DNA from: Flavobacterium selenitireducens
GTDB taxonomy: Bacteria > Bacteroidota > Bacteroidia > Flavobacteriales > Flavobacteriaceae
NCBI RefSeq assembly: GCF_014748335.1
Contig: NZ_JAAVIY010000001.1
Location: 186,001 to 250,000, forward strand
Direction: 5' to 3'
DNA: 64,000 nucleotides
Shown: piece by piece, positions 51,184 through 60,021 of the stretch
How positions within the stretch are numbered: the first letter of the stretch is position 1
Layout: every line of letters begins with the position of its first letter
Made by a program: the position numbers and the translations under genes
The notes under the pieces: generated by a model
The model's database searches: none
Told to the model about the DNA's origin: nothing
What the model saw: only the letters and a program-made list of their open reading frames with translations

Positions 51184-51969
51184 ATGGATGTGAACGAATA
51201 CATAGAATCAGGTATACTCGAATTATACGTGTACGGATTGCTGACCGATCAGGAGAATCTTGAGATTGGCAGAATGGCGCGGGAACACGAGGTGATCGAC
51301 GCAGAAATCGTCTCGATCGAGAAAGCGGTATTGCAGCTTTCAAGCAGTTTCTCCCCTTTCCTTTCGGCAGAGAATTTCGAGAAAATAAAAGCAAAGCTGG
51401 AACTCAAACACGGCAAGGTGGTTCCCATGGAGCGCGAATCACGAGGTTCGGCTTTCATCGGATGGGCGGCTTCACTCATTTTCCTAATTGGGGCCGGTTA
51501 TTGCTACTACAATTGGAAACAGGCCGATGAGCAGCTTATCGTCACCGGAAATGAAAAAACCAAGCTCGAGGAAACCGTCGTCGATCTCGAAATCCGAAAC
51601 AAATCGACAGAGACGGCACTCGATGTGATCCGGGACGAGAACAATACCGTGGTGGCATTGGCCGGACAGGCTGTCGCTCCGCAGTCGTCCGCAAAGGTAT
51701 ATTGGAACAAACAGACCAACACTGTTTATGTGGACGCATCGGGTTTACCGGAACCACCTGAAGGGAAAGTCTACCAGGTCTGGTCGCTCAAGCTCACACC
51801 GCTCACGCCGACCAGCATAGGACTTCTCGACGACTTCAAAAACAGCGGTTCGCGTATTTTCGCTGTAGAAAATGCCACGGGAGCGGAGGCATTCGGGATC
51901 ACGCTTGAACCTGAAGGCGGCAGCAAAAGCCCGACGCTTGAGCAACTGTATACTTTGGGTAAGGTTTAA
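51184..51969 (+). CDS. RskA-type anti-sigma factor
   Basis: A 261-residue membrane protein: a cytoplasmic N-terminal region (~1-95, sigma-binding, with MDVNEYIESGILELYVYGLLTDQENLEIGRMA), one hydrophobic helix (~97-113, FIGWAASLIFLIGAGYCYY), a coiled region, and a C-terminal RskA-like domain (TNTVYVDASGLPEPPEGKVYQVWSLKLTPLTPTSIGLLDDF). It would bind and inactivate the sigma factor encoded just upstream until a signal or proteolysis releases it. The signal is not known. Confidence 0.9.
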   Translation: MDVNEYIESGILELYVYGLLTDQENLEIGRMAREHEVIDAEIVSIEKAVLQLSSSFSPFLSAENFEKIKAKLELKHGKVVPMERESRGSAFIGWAASLIFLIGAGYCYYNWKQADEQLIVTGNEKTKLEETVVDLEIRNKSTETALDVIRDENNTVVALAGQAVAPQSSAKVYWNKQTNTVYVDASGLPEPPEGKVYQVWSLKLTPLTPTSIGLLDDFKNSGSRIFAVENATGAEAFGITLEPEGGSKSPTLEQLYTLGKV

Positions 51970-51990
51970 ATCGGAAATGGTCAAAACGAA

Positions 51991-52024
51991 AAAAGCCTCT
52001 GTGGAAACGGAGGCTTTTTTTTTG
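51991..52024 (+). terminator. Rho-independent terminator of the sigma/anti-sigma operon
   Basis: AAAGCCTC pairs with GAGGCTTT around a short loop and is followed by nine T residues, 22 bp past the anti-sigma stop codon. Confidence 0.85.
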
Positions 52025-52040
52025 TTATGTTTGATTGTTC

Positions 52041-52065
52041 AAAGTTTAAAGTTTAAAGTTGGTGT
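52041..52065. repeat. AAAGTTT simple repeat (left arm)
   Basis: aaagtttaaagtttaaagttggtgt; together with the inverted array at 52196-52235 it flanks a unique ~130-bp segment. Confidence 0.65.
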
Positions 52066-52195
52066 CGTAACACTAAAAGGTAAATACTTCCACCAATTTA
52101 GTCAAGTATGGGCTTTGCCGTTTCTATTGCTTCTAAAAAGCCGAAGCTTAGTCTACAATAGGAGTATCAAGAAAAGCCGTCCTGAACACCAGCCA

Positions 52196-52235
52196 ACACC
52201 TTAAACTTTAAACCTTAAACCTTAAACTTTAAACC
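52196..52235. repeat. AAACTTTAAACC simple repeat (right arm)
   Basis: acaccttaaactttaaaccttaaaccttaaactttaaacctt; on the minus strand the ccsB-ccsA stop codon (52229-52231) lies inside the array. Confidence 0.7.
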
Positions 52236-55200
52236 TTCTCCATCCTCCGATGCCCAAACCAAGCCGCAACACTCAAAGCGATTACGACGCCAAGTGAAAT
52301 GTAAACGAAATCCGGAGTCACGACTTTGTCCCCGCTTGCATAGGAATGCAGTCCGCTGAGGTAAAAATTCACGCCGAAGTAAGTCATCATGATCGAATAA
52401 AAAGCGAAAACGCTCGCTACGCTGAAAACCCATTTGCTGCGCATGCCCGGGACCAATCGCATATGGATTACGAATGCGTACACCATGATGCTGATCAGCG
52501 CCCAAGTTTCCTTCGGATCCCAGCCCCAATAGCGTCCCCAGCTTTCGTTGGCCCACTGACCGCCGAGAAAGTTCCCGATTGTCAGCATCACGAGTCCTAT
52601 GGTAAGGGCCATTTCATTGATGTAAGTAAGTTCGCGAATGTGCAATTCCATGCGTTTCTTGTTCTCCTTGGTTACGAAGAGCATCAGCAACAGCGATACG
52701 AGTCCGAGCACCATCCCTAAAGTGAACGGGCCGTAACTGGCCACGATTACCGCGACATGTATCATCAGCCAATACGAATTCAGGACTGGTTGCAGGTTCG
52801 CGATCGACGGATCCATCCAGTTCCAATGCGCGATCATCAGGATCATTGAAGCTACGAACGTTCCGGAGGCGATCGTAAGAGGCGATTTCTTGGAGAAGAC
52901 CAACGTAATGAGCATCGTGGCCCATCCGACGTAAATCATCGATTCGTAAGCGTCACTCCAAGGCGCGTGCCCCGAAATATACCAGCGCGCGACCAATCCT
53001 AGTGTATGGAGGGCAAACAGCAAGATGACCGTTGCATGCAGGAATCCGATGGTGTAACGCATGAATTTCCTGCGCACGAAAATATTGGCGATGGCAAACA
53101 GCAACATCACCACGCCGACTGTCATGTAAAGGTAGAACAGACGCTTAAAAATGTCATATTTGTTGTACAGGATCTCCGAGGCGATCTTCTCGTCGCTAGG
53201 CATGACCTTCGAGCCGTGCTTGTGCTGGAACTTGTTGATTCCGTTAAGGTAAAAATCGGCTTCCTTGTAATCTTTTGTCAACGTGGCTTTTCGCAACGCC
53301 ATAAGGTAAATCGGGATGATTTGCTTGGTGAACGTCGAATCGATGCCGGAGAGTTTCGCTTGGTCTAGCTGCGGATAGGAAACCCACTTGTTGTTTTCGT
53401 CATTCGGAATCGGGAAAATACGAAGGATTGTGCCGCTAAGTGCGGAATTCAAAAGATTGACTTTCTTGTCCGCATCGATGAAATCCTTCTGGAATTGGTT
53501 CGGAACCGCCGCACGATACGCCTCGTCGAGATAAGGCGAAAGCTTGTAGTTGAAATTGGCGTCGAAAAAATCCATGAACTTGGCGTATTTCGCCTTGGAG
53601 TCGATTCCGATGATCTTGCGGATGCTGTCATTGCCGCTTTTGAGGTAAATCAGCGGAATTTCAAACCAAGCCGTCTGGAATTGGGTCATAGAAAGAAAGA
53701 CCTGGTCGGAATTCATGCCTTCGTAGGAATCTTTCTTGCTCACTTTCCGAAGCAATTCGGACGAAAACGTATTGAGTGGCTTCATGCGCCCGCTTTCATC
53801 CTGTATAACGAGCTTACCGAATTGGGCCGCGTGCTCCTCGCTGACGATGTATTTCTTTACGGAATCGAGAAGCGAAACCGGGCGCTGTGTCATATCGCGC
53901 ACAGGAACGGGAGCCGCAGCTTTATGCGGATGATCGTGTCCTTCGTGATCGTGATCGTGGGGCGCTTCCTGTGCAAAGCCGGAAATGCCGGTGAACAACA
54001 GCACGATGGCAACCGCTTTGGCTTTCTTTTTTTGAACGCCCTGGAGTTTTCTCCTGACCTCACCCATCCTGGCATTTTTCAGGAACAGTATCGCGAGCAT
54101 GGCAATATATAAGAGCGTATAACCGATATAGGTAATCCAGGTTCCCACAAAATCGTGGCTTACCGAAAGTACGGTCCCTTTTTCGTCCGGATCGAACGAG
54201 GCCTGGAAGAAACGGTAGCCTTTGTGATCCAGGACGTGGTTCATATAGATGCGCGTATCGAATTTATCCTTGCCGTCGAGCACGGTAACGCGGCTTTCGT
54301 AGGCGGAGTAACTTTTTTCTGTCCCCGGGTATTTGTCTGCGATAAAATCGTTGAGTTTGATGCTGAACGGTACCTCATAAGTCTTGCTTCCGAAAGAAAC
54401 CGTAAATTCAAGGTCGCCAACCTTTACGCTTTGCGGCTCCCCGATTTGTCCTTTTGAGCCCATCAATGTGAGTTGTTTGGACTTGCCGTCGGCCGAAATG
54501 GTTACCGTAAGCGCGTCAGTCGACTGCTTGGCTTTGTAATCCCCATTCGATTTGTAGGACATAAAGCCCTTTACCGGGGCGTCAGGAAAGACGAACTGAG
54601 CCGCTCCCACATTGTAAAGCGAGCGGAACATCATGGGCTGTAGGGAATCTTTTTTGACCTTGCCTTCCATCCTGTCCGCCATGCGCATGAACTGTCCGTC
54701 GAACGGCATCTGGACGGTAACCGCACCGCCTTTCGTGTTGATGTTGATGGCGCCCTGGGTGAACTTATTGAGTGAAAAAAGCAGGTTGTGGATATTCTGG
54801 ACCTCACCTTCCTTGAGGTAGTGCTCGTGGCGTCCGCCGTCTCCGGCTTCGACCAATTTCAGGTAAGTATTGCCGTTTTCATTGGGCTGAACGGTTTCGG
54901 TGGCGCCCATGACGTATTTGTCCGAAGTGATTTTGAACGGCGTATCGGCAAATTTTTCCGACATCGTAAAATCGTTGTCGAGAACCGGCGAGAGCAAAAG
55001 CGATTCCTCGTAAATGCGACGTCTGAGCTCTCCTTTGTACTGGCCGTCGACCATGACCGTGAGGTGCGTCCGCTCAGAAAAAATGCGGTTTTCAGTCGCT
55101 CCTTCGCGAATCGGCATCACGCCTTCGTAACTGATGTAACGCGTCCAAAAAGCACCAAAAATAATCAGGATGAAGGACAGGTGGAGCAGCAACGTGGCCC

Positions 55201-55429
55201 ATTTCTCCCTTCTTAACAAGTTGTAGCGCTTGATGTTTCCGATGAAATTCACCACGAACAACAACATGATGGCCTCAAACCACCAGGCGTTGTAAACCAA
55301 AATCCTTGCGGTGTCGGTGTTATAATCGTTTTCGATAAAAGTCCCGGCGGCCATTGCGATGGCAAAAACGATGAACAGTATGGACATCAACCGGGTTGAA
55401 AAAAGAGCGGAGAGGAATTTTTTTCCCAT
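52229..55429 (-). CDS. Fused cytochrome c biogenesis protein (ResB/CcsB plus CcsA)
   Basis: A 1066-residue membrane protein of system II cytochrome c assembly, carrying heme across the inner membrane and joining it to apocytochromes. N-terminal helices and a ResB/Ccs1-like outer domain occupy about residues 1-440. A histidine-rich insert (HDHDHEGHDHPH near 480) follows, then further extracytoplasmic sequence, and the CcsA part (about 750-1060) has the tryptophan-rich WWD-type motif WGRYWGWDPKETWAL that holds heme, plus its flanking histidines. The ATG at 55429 is preferred to 55531 because it starts a membrane helix directly and a promoter element lies between them. Confidence 0.93.
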   Translation of the reverse strand: MGKKFLSALFSTRLMSILFIVFAIAMAAGTFIENDYNTDTARILVYNAWWFEAIMLLFVVNFIGNIKRYNLLRREKWATLLLHLSFILIIFGAFWTRYISYEGVMPIREGATENRIFSERTHLTVMVDGQYKGELRRRIYEESLLLSPVLDNDFTMSEKFADTPFKITSDKYVMGATETVQPNENGNTYLKLVEAGDGGRHEHYLKEGEVQNIHNLLFSLNKFTQGAININTKGGAVTVQMPFDGQFMRMADRMEGKVKKDSLQPMMFRSLYNVGAAQFVFPDAPVKGFMSYKSNGDYKAKQSTDALTVTISADGKSKQLTLMGSKGQIGEPQSVKVGDLEFTVSFGSKTYEVPFSIKLNDFIADKYPGTEKSYSAYESRVTVLDGKDKFDTRIYMNHVLDHKGYRFFQASFDPDEKGTVLSVSHDFVGTWITYIGYTLLYIAMLAILFLKNARMGEVRRKLQGVQKKKAKAVAIVLLFTGISGFAQEAPHDHDHEGHDHPHKAAAPVPVRDMTQRPVSLLDSVKKYIVSEEHAAQFGKLVIQDESGRMKPLNTFSSELLRKVSKKDSYEGMNSDQVFLSMTQFQTAWFEIPLIYLKSGNDSIRKIIGIDSKAKYAKFMDFFDANFNYKLSPYLDEAYRAAVPNQFQKDFIDADKKVNLLNSALSGTILRIFPIPNDENNKWVSYPQLDQAKLSGIDSTFTKQIIPIYLMALRKATLTKDYKEADFYLNGINKFQHKHGSKVMPSDEKIASEILYNKYDIFKRLFYLYMTVGVVMLLFAIANIFVRRKFMRYTIGFLHATVILLFALHTLGLVARWYISGHAPWSDAYESMIYVGWATMLITLVFSKKSPLTIASGTFVASMILMIAHWNWMDPSIANLQPVLNSYWLMIHVAVIVASYGPFTLGMVLGLVSLLLMLFVTKENKKRMELHIRELTYINEMALTIGLVMLTIGNFLGGQWANESWGRYWGWDPKETWALISIMVYAFVIHMRLVPGMRSKWVFSVASVFAFYSIMMTYFGVNFYLSGLHSYASGDKVVTPDFVYISLGVVIALSVAAWFGHRRMEKV

Positions 55430-55456
55430 GTGAGGAGTGAATCGTGTAAACGTGTG

Positions 55457-55464
55457 CAAAAGTA
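55457..55464 (-). promoter_or_regulatory. Bacteroidota -7 promoter element (ccsB-ccsA)
   Basis: TACTTTTG on the minus strand, exact TAnnTTTG, 27 bp upstream of ATG 55429. Another near-match (AACTTTTG) lies 10 bp further upstream. Confidence 0.5.
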
Positions 55465-55657
55465 AGCAAAAGTTTAGCTGAAATGGGCTATCGGAGGCGC
55501 GACTTTCACAGTTTTTAACTATTTCGATCAACCAATCGGGAATGGTTTATCCGTGAGTGTTGTAACAAAATGTCGGCACGGCAGTCAAAGAGGCAAATCA
55601 AATTTTTTATGGGATAAAAATCACTTAATCCAATCATCATCTAAATCAAAAACGAAC

Positions 55658-56587
55658 ATGAAAAAAAAATATCTGGCTGCTGTCACGGCATTAGCGTCGT
55701 TATGCGCGCTTGCCCAGCCTCAAATTCGACAGGAACACGTTGGCGCAAGCCTATCGGCCAATCTTTATTACGCCGATGTCCAAAATTTCGATCCCGGTCC
55801 TGACGGCCCGAACCAAACCTGGGACTTTTCATCGCTGAATTCGGTTAATGCAGGCCAGGCCACGATTCTCCCCGCTGCGGGCACGCCATATGCCAATTCA
55901 TACCTCATGGCCGACCATTGTTTTCTCTACCAGGGACAAGGCGTCGATTTATGGTATTACAACAAGACATCGGCTCAGAAACTGGAAACGGTTTCGATGA
56001 TTTTCGCGGGTGTTTTCGCTTTGAATTATACACAGAACCCGATGACGGTAGTGGAATTCCCGTACGACTTCAACGATGTTTTCACGGATTCCTATGGTCC
56101 GACGGTCGCCTCGAGTACGGAATTTACGGCCACTTATGACGGTTACGGGACATTGATCCTGCCATTCGGAACGTATCAGAACGTGATCCGCCAAAAAGTA
56201 GAGGAAGACGGAAAGATCGAATACAACTGGTTTCACAGCGACCCGTTTTTCCCGTTGCTTCAAACCTCGATCGAGGACGGGAGCGTCGGCATGGTCGAGC
56301 CTACGTCCCTGTCGGTTGAAAATCCGACGGGTAATTTCCGGCCAACGGTTTATCCGAACCCATTTCACGACGTGGTAGCGTTGCGGTTGCCGTCTGGAAC
56401 ATCGGGAACTATCAGGGTTGCCGTCACCGACGTGCTCGGAAAAGTTGTTTATCGTGACGAGTTTGCCGGTCCGGATGCGGATGATGTCGTCACCATCGAC
56501 CTTTCGGATTGCGCCTCGGGTGTCTATTTCCTCGACTATTGGGCCAACGACCGAAAGGGCTCCGTCCAAAAAATAGTGAGACAATAA
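55658..56587 (+). CDS. T9SS-exported protein, paralogue 1
   Basis: A 309-residue protein: signal peptide (MKKKYLAAVTALASLCALAQ), a ~210-residue beta-rich domain of unknown function, and a C-terminal T9SS type A sorting domain starting near residue 230 (TVYPNPFHDVVALRLP, ITDVLGK-like VAVTDVLGKVVY, SGVYFLDYW, KIVRQ end). The central domain has the pattern QTWDFSSLN, MTVVEFPYDF, YDGYGTLILPFGTY and YNWFHSDPFFPLLQT. All are found again in the protein at 58984, which is the same length. The kinase/regulator pair lies between them. The function is unknown; the protein is likely secreted or attached to the cell surface. Confidence 0.9.
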   Translation: MKKKYLAAVTALASLCALAQPQIRQEHVGASLSANLYYADVQNFDPGPDGPNQTWDFSSLNSVNAGQATILPAAGTPYANSYLMADHCFLYQGQGVDLWYYNKTSAQKLETVSMIFAGVFALNYTQNPMTVVEFPYDFNDVFTDSYGPTVASSTEFTATYDGYGTLILPFGTYQNVIRQKVEEDGKIEYNWFHSDPFFPLLQTSIEDGSVGMVEPTSLSVENPTGNFRPTVYPNPFHDVVALRLPSGTSGTIRVAVTDVLGKVVYRDEFAGPDADDVVTIDLSDCASGVYFLDYWANDRKGSVQKIVRQ

Positions 56588-56609
56588 AAACAATGTGATT
56601 TTATCCCAT

Positions 56610-56640
56610 GGCCCGACCTGATGATGTCGGGCCTTTTTTT
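56610..56640 (+). terminator. Rho-independent terminator of paralogue 1
   Basis: GGCCCGAC pairs with GTCGGGCC and is followed by seven T residues, 23 bp past the stop codon, so the kinase behind it needs its own promoter. Confidence 0.9.
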
Positions 56641-56687
56641 ATCAGTGTGGAAGCATTTGCGTAATTTAGCCGACCAGCATCAGCATT

Positions 56688-58112
56688 ATGCACAACGTAG
56701 AGATAGAATTGGTCATGAGCCTCTTTATCCTGGGCGCTACCGTCCTGGCCTTCATTTACCATATCGTGCTTTATGCTTTCAACAAGGATAGGTTGCTTGT
56801 CCATTATTTGACCTATCTTTTTTTTACGAGCGTCTTCCTGTTCGTCAAGACGGGTTTGATACGGCATTTTTTCGGGTCGCTCGAAGATTTCATACTTCAG
56901 AATTTCCGCGAGGCCATCCAAATCATCTATTTGGTCTCCTACTTTAATTTTATTGTGGAAGCCGTCGGATCGTCAAAGAAAAACGACAAATTCCTGTTTC
57001 GCTATTGGAACATCACCCCTGCCTTTTTGCTGATTTATGCCCTGGCGTACACCAGTTGCAAGCTTTTCACGGATTTTGAAGACTACACGCTGCCGTTCAT
57101 CGCGATCCGCCTGTTTATATTCGGCGTGACCGGCATCATGCTTTACCAAAGCTATAAGTTGCGCGAGATCAAGTTCCAGCTGATCATTCTTTACGGATGC
57201 ACGATCTATCTCGTTTGCGGGTTGACCAGTTTTGTGACGAACCTTTTCAGCGACCCTGATTGGGTGATTTGGCCGCTTGAATGGCTGATGATCGGGAGTT
57301 TTCTCGACATCATCTTTTTTTCGCTCGCGATCGGTTACCGGAACAAGCTTCAGTGGGAAAGCCTCAATTCGACGTTGCTCGAGGAGGCCAACAAGTTCAT
57401 TGCGCTGCAAAAACTCATACTCGACAAACAAACCGAACTGGAAAACGAGAGAAGGCGCATCGCTGCGGACATGCACGACGATCTCGGCAGCGGACTGACC
57501 AAAATCACCTATTTGAGCCAGATGGCCATGCATGGCAAAGCGTCCGACGACCACCTTGAAAAAATACAAAAGACCGCTTCGGAACTGATCGGAAACATGA
57601 GCGAATTGATTTGGGTAATGAAGGACGAAAACAATACACTCGAGGATCTCGCGACGTACATCAAATCGTATGCGGTCGACTATCTCGAATCGAACGGGAT
57701 CGATATCAGCGTTTCCCTTCCCGACGATTTCCGGAACATCACGATAGACGGAAAACGGCGCCGTCACCTGTTTCTTTGTGTCAAGGAAGCACTGCACAAC
57801 ATCGTCAAGCATGCGAATGCCGGGAAAGTGCTCATTAAAATGGAACTGGATTCCAGTTTCTCGATCGCGATCAAAGACAATGGCACAGGATTTCCTGTCG
57901 AGGCCTGTAAAAATCCGCTTCACGGAAACGGTATTCGGAACATGCGCGAGCGGATGGAATTGATTTGCGGAAGCTTGGATATGGTTGAGGATAACGGCAT
58001 TACGACAATTTTTAACATTCCGTTAGGCTTTCCGACTGAAAATGAACCTTTTGTACCATTGCCTGCGTCAAAAAACGACACTTCCTTTGCACCGCACGAT
58101 TCGAAAGCATGA
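56688..58112 (+). CDS. Membrane histidine kinase (NarL-type, 7TMR-like sensor)
   Basis: A 474-residue sensor kinase. Seven hydrophobic helices (about 8-30, 36-57, 75-93, 108-126, 134-152, 160-184, 198-217) form the sensor. A short coiled linker leads to the HisKA_3 dimerisation domain with phospho-accepting H263 in RRRIAADMHDDLGSGL, and a HATPase domain with N-box KEALHNIVKHANAGKV and G-box DNGTGFP...HGNGIRNMRERM. The extension after the ATPase domain (~440-474) is unusually polar. The stop codon overlaps the response regulator start by 4 bp. No extracytoplasmic ligand domain is present, so the signal probably acts within or at the membrane. Confidence 0.93.
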   Translation: MHNVEIELVMSLFILGATVLAFIYHIVLYAFNKDRLLVHYLTYLFFTSVFLFVKTGLIRHFFGSLEDFILQNFREAIQIIYLVSYFNFIVEAVGSSKKNDKFLFRYWNITPAFLLIYALAYTSCKLFTDFEDYTLPFIAIRLFIFGVTGIMLYQSYKLREIKFQLIILYGCTIYLVCGLTSFVTNLFSDPDWVIWPLEWLMIGSFLDIIFFSLAIGYRNKLQWESLNSTLLEEANKFIALQKLILDKQTELENERRRIAADMHDDLGSGLTKITYLSQMAMHGKASDDHLEKIQKTASELIGNMSELIWVMKDENNTLEDLATYIKSYAVDYLESNGIDISVSLPDDFRNITIDGKRRRHLFLCVKEALHNIVKHANAGKVLIKMELDSSFSIAIKDNGTGFPVEACKNPLHGNGIRNMRERMELICGSLDMVEDNGITTIFNIPLGFPTENEPFVPLPASKNDTSFAPHDSKA

Positions 58113-58735
58113 TCAAGATTTGTCTCATAGAAGATATTGCCGACATCCGCGACGGATTGCAATCGATCATTCTCGCTGATAAACGCTTTGAATTGCAAAA
58201 AAGCTTTGTGACGGCAGAAGAAGCCATAGCGGAACTGCCGCTGTTCCAACCCGATGTCGTCCTGACCGACATCAACCTGCCGGCAAAAAGCGGAATTGAC
58301 TGCGTCCGTGAGGTAAAGCCACAATTTCCTCAAATGCAGTTCATGATCTTTACGATCTACGAAGACAACGACCAGGTTTTCGAGGCTTTGAAAGCGGGTT
58401 CGAGCGGCTACATCCTCAAGAACACGGCTCCGGCGAAAATCATCGAATCGCTTGTGGAACTTTACGAAGGTGGCAGCCCCATGTCGCCGAAGATCGCAAG
58501 AAAAGTACTTACCACGTTCAACTCCGCCCCTGTTGAGAACGACGTGAACGACATATTATCAAAACGCGAACAAGAGGTGCTGGAGCTGTTGAGCAAAGGA
58601 TTTTTGTACAAGGAAATCGCCGAGAAGCTCAACATCTCCATAAGCACCGTAAAACGCCATTTGAACAGCATCTACACCAAACTTCAAGTGCAGAATAAGG
58701 TGGAAGCAGTCAACAAGTTGTACAACAAGAGCTGA
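58109..58735 (+). CDS. NarL/FixJ-type response regulator
   Basis: A 208-residue regulator. The receiver domain has D54 in VVLTDINLPAKSG as phosphorylation site, with acidic residues E8 and D9 in CLIEDI and a conserved lysine in YILKNTAPA. The C-terminal LuxR-type helix-turn-helix is KREQEVLELLSKGFLYKEIAEKLNISISTVKRHLNSIYTKL (about 154-194). It forms a two-component pair with the upstream kinase (4-bp overlap). Candidate targets are the flanking T9SS-exported paralogues, which is inference from position. Confidence 0.94.
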   Translation: MIKICLIEDIADIRDGLQSIILADKRFELQKSFVTAEEAIAELPLFQPDVVLTDINLPAKSGIDCVREVKPQFPQMQFMIFTIYEDNDQVFEALKAGSSGYILKNTAPAKIIESLVELYEGGSPMSPKIARKVLTTFNSAPVENDVNDILSKREQEVLELLSKGFLYKEIAEKLNISISTVKRHLNSIYTKLQVQNKVEAVNKLYNKS

Positions 58736-58983
58736 AATGCAAACCGCACGTACCGTCTCGCTTTTCCCTGCCATTCTTTTCCAGGCTGACATTTGAAAAT
58801 CACGGGCGTCCGAAAACACAGAAAGCGTGTAACAAACCGCAACCGCGAAAGTCTGTAAACTCAAAATCAACTGCCTATGGTGTAAAAGAAAAAAACTCCG
58901 CCCCATCATCACGTCCTAATCAGGCGATTCAATCATCAGCCAAAGTTCGATCCAACTTCGGCACAATCAAAAAATCAATCACA

Positions 58984-59913
58984 ATGAAAAAAGTTAATCG
59001 AATCGCGACTTTGTTCGCACTGTTGCCCTTGTGTGCTCTTGCACAACCTCAAGTGACGTCAACCAATGTTGATTTTAACTTCTCAGGAGAATTCTACTGG
59101 ACGAATGCCGACGGATTCACGCCTGGTCCGGCCGGCGCCAATCAAACCTGGGATTTCTCCAGCCTCGACCTCACGCTACTCGGAACCGACACTTCGATTC
59201 CTGTCTCAGGTTCGCCGTTTGCCGCCACCTTTCCTACGGCCAATTACGCTTACCGCTATGACGGAATGGGTGGAACCCGTTATTATTACCACAACATAAC
59301 GGCCGCCAAATATGAAATCCTCTCAATGGGCTACAACACGGACCTGGGCTGGAATTACACGCCAGACCCTATGGTTTGGGCGCAATTTCCGTACACGTTT
59401 GGAACGGTGTTTACCGACACGTTCCAATCGACAGACGATGAGATCGCGACCTCGGCGACGTATACTTACGATGCATATGGCACGCTTGTTTTGCCCACGG
59501 GAACCTATACCGATGTGATCCGCCAAAAAGTCGTCAAGAATGGACAAACGAATTACAATTGGTTCAATGTCCAACCGTTCTTTCCGCTGTTGCAGACGGT
59601 TTTAGAGGAAAATTCTCTCGGCGTCGTAAAAAATACCACGTTAGGCACAGGCGATCCGTCCCGACCTACGTTCGCCCTTTGGCCAAACCCGACTGCCGGG
59701 GCGATCAACCTTACGAGCGACACCAATTTTGACCGCGCGAAGATCGCCATTTATGATGCTTTGGGAAAAAAAGTGGTTGAAAATGAGGTTGTTTTGCAAT
59801 CCGGAGATGCTTTTGCCTTACATTTGGACAACCAAACTTCCGGCTTATATTTTCTTACCCTGAGTGATGCCGATGGCAAGCAAGTGCTCGCACGCAAAAT
59901 TATCAGGGAATAA
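58984..59913 (+). CDS. T9SS-exported protein, paralogue 2
   Basis: A 309-residue secreted protein: signal peptide (MKKVNRIATLFALLPLCALAQ) and the same central-domain blocks as the protein at 55658 (QTWDFSSLD, MVWAQFPYTF, YDAYGTLVLPTGTY, YNWFNVQPFFPLLQT), then a T9SS sorting domain (FALWPNPTAGAINLT, IAIYDALGKKVVENEV, SGLYFLTLSD, LARKIIRE). The overall match to paralogue 1 is obvious from end to end. It is preceded by a 248-bp gap after the response regulator. No catalytic motif is recognised; adhesive or binding roles are possible. Confidence 0.9.
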   Translation: MKKVNRIATLFALLPLCALAQPQVTSTNVDFNFSGEFYWTNADGFTPGPAGANQTWDFSSLDLTLLGTDTSIPVSGSPFAATFPTANYAYRYDGMGGTRYYYHNITAAKYEILSMGYNTDLGWNYTPDPMVWAQFPYTFGTVFTDTFQSTDDEIATSATYTYDAYGTLVLPTGTYTDVIRQKVVKNGQTNYNWFNVQPFFPLLQTVLEENSLGVVKNTTLGTGDPSRPTFALWPNPTAGAINLTSDTNFDRAKIAIYDALGKKVVENEVVLQSGDAFALHLDNQTSGLYFLTLSDADGKQVLARKIIRE

Positions 59914-59932
59914 TTCCAAAAACGAACATTCC

Positions 59933-59956
59933 GCGTTGTCACGGCAACGCATTTTT
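59933..59956 (+). terminator. Rho-independent terminator of paralogue 2
   Basis: GCGTTG pairs with CAACGC around a 6-base loop, followed by ATTTTT, 20 bp after the stop codon. Confidence 0.65.
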
Positions 59957-60021
59957 CCGGCGCAACTTCGGTTGAGTGCAGGCCGCGAGCTTGCGCCTAT
60001 AATCAATCACAATCTAAAATC

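Noticed and set aside
51872..52204. 110-codon plus-strand frame over the anti-sigma gene end and the AAAGTTT region
   Set aside because: Overlaps the anti-sigma gene in another frame, crosses its terminator and translates simple repeats.
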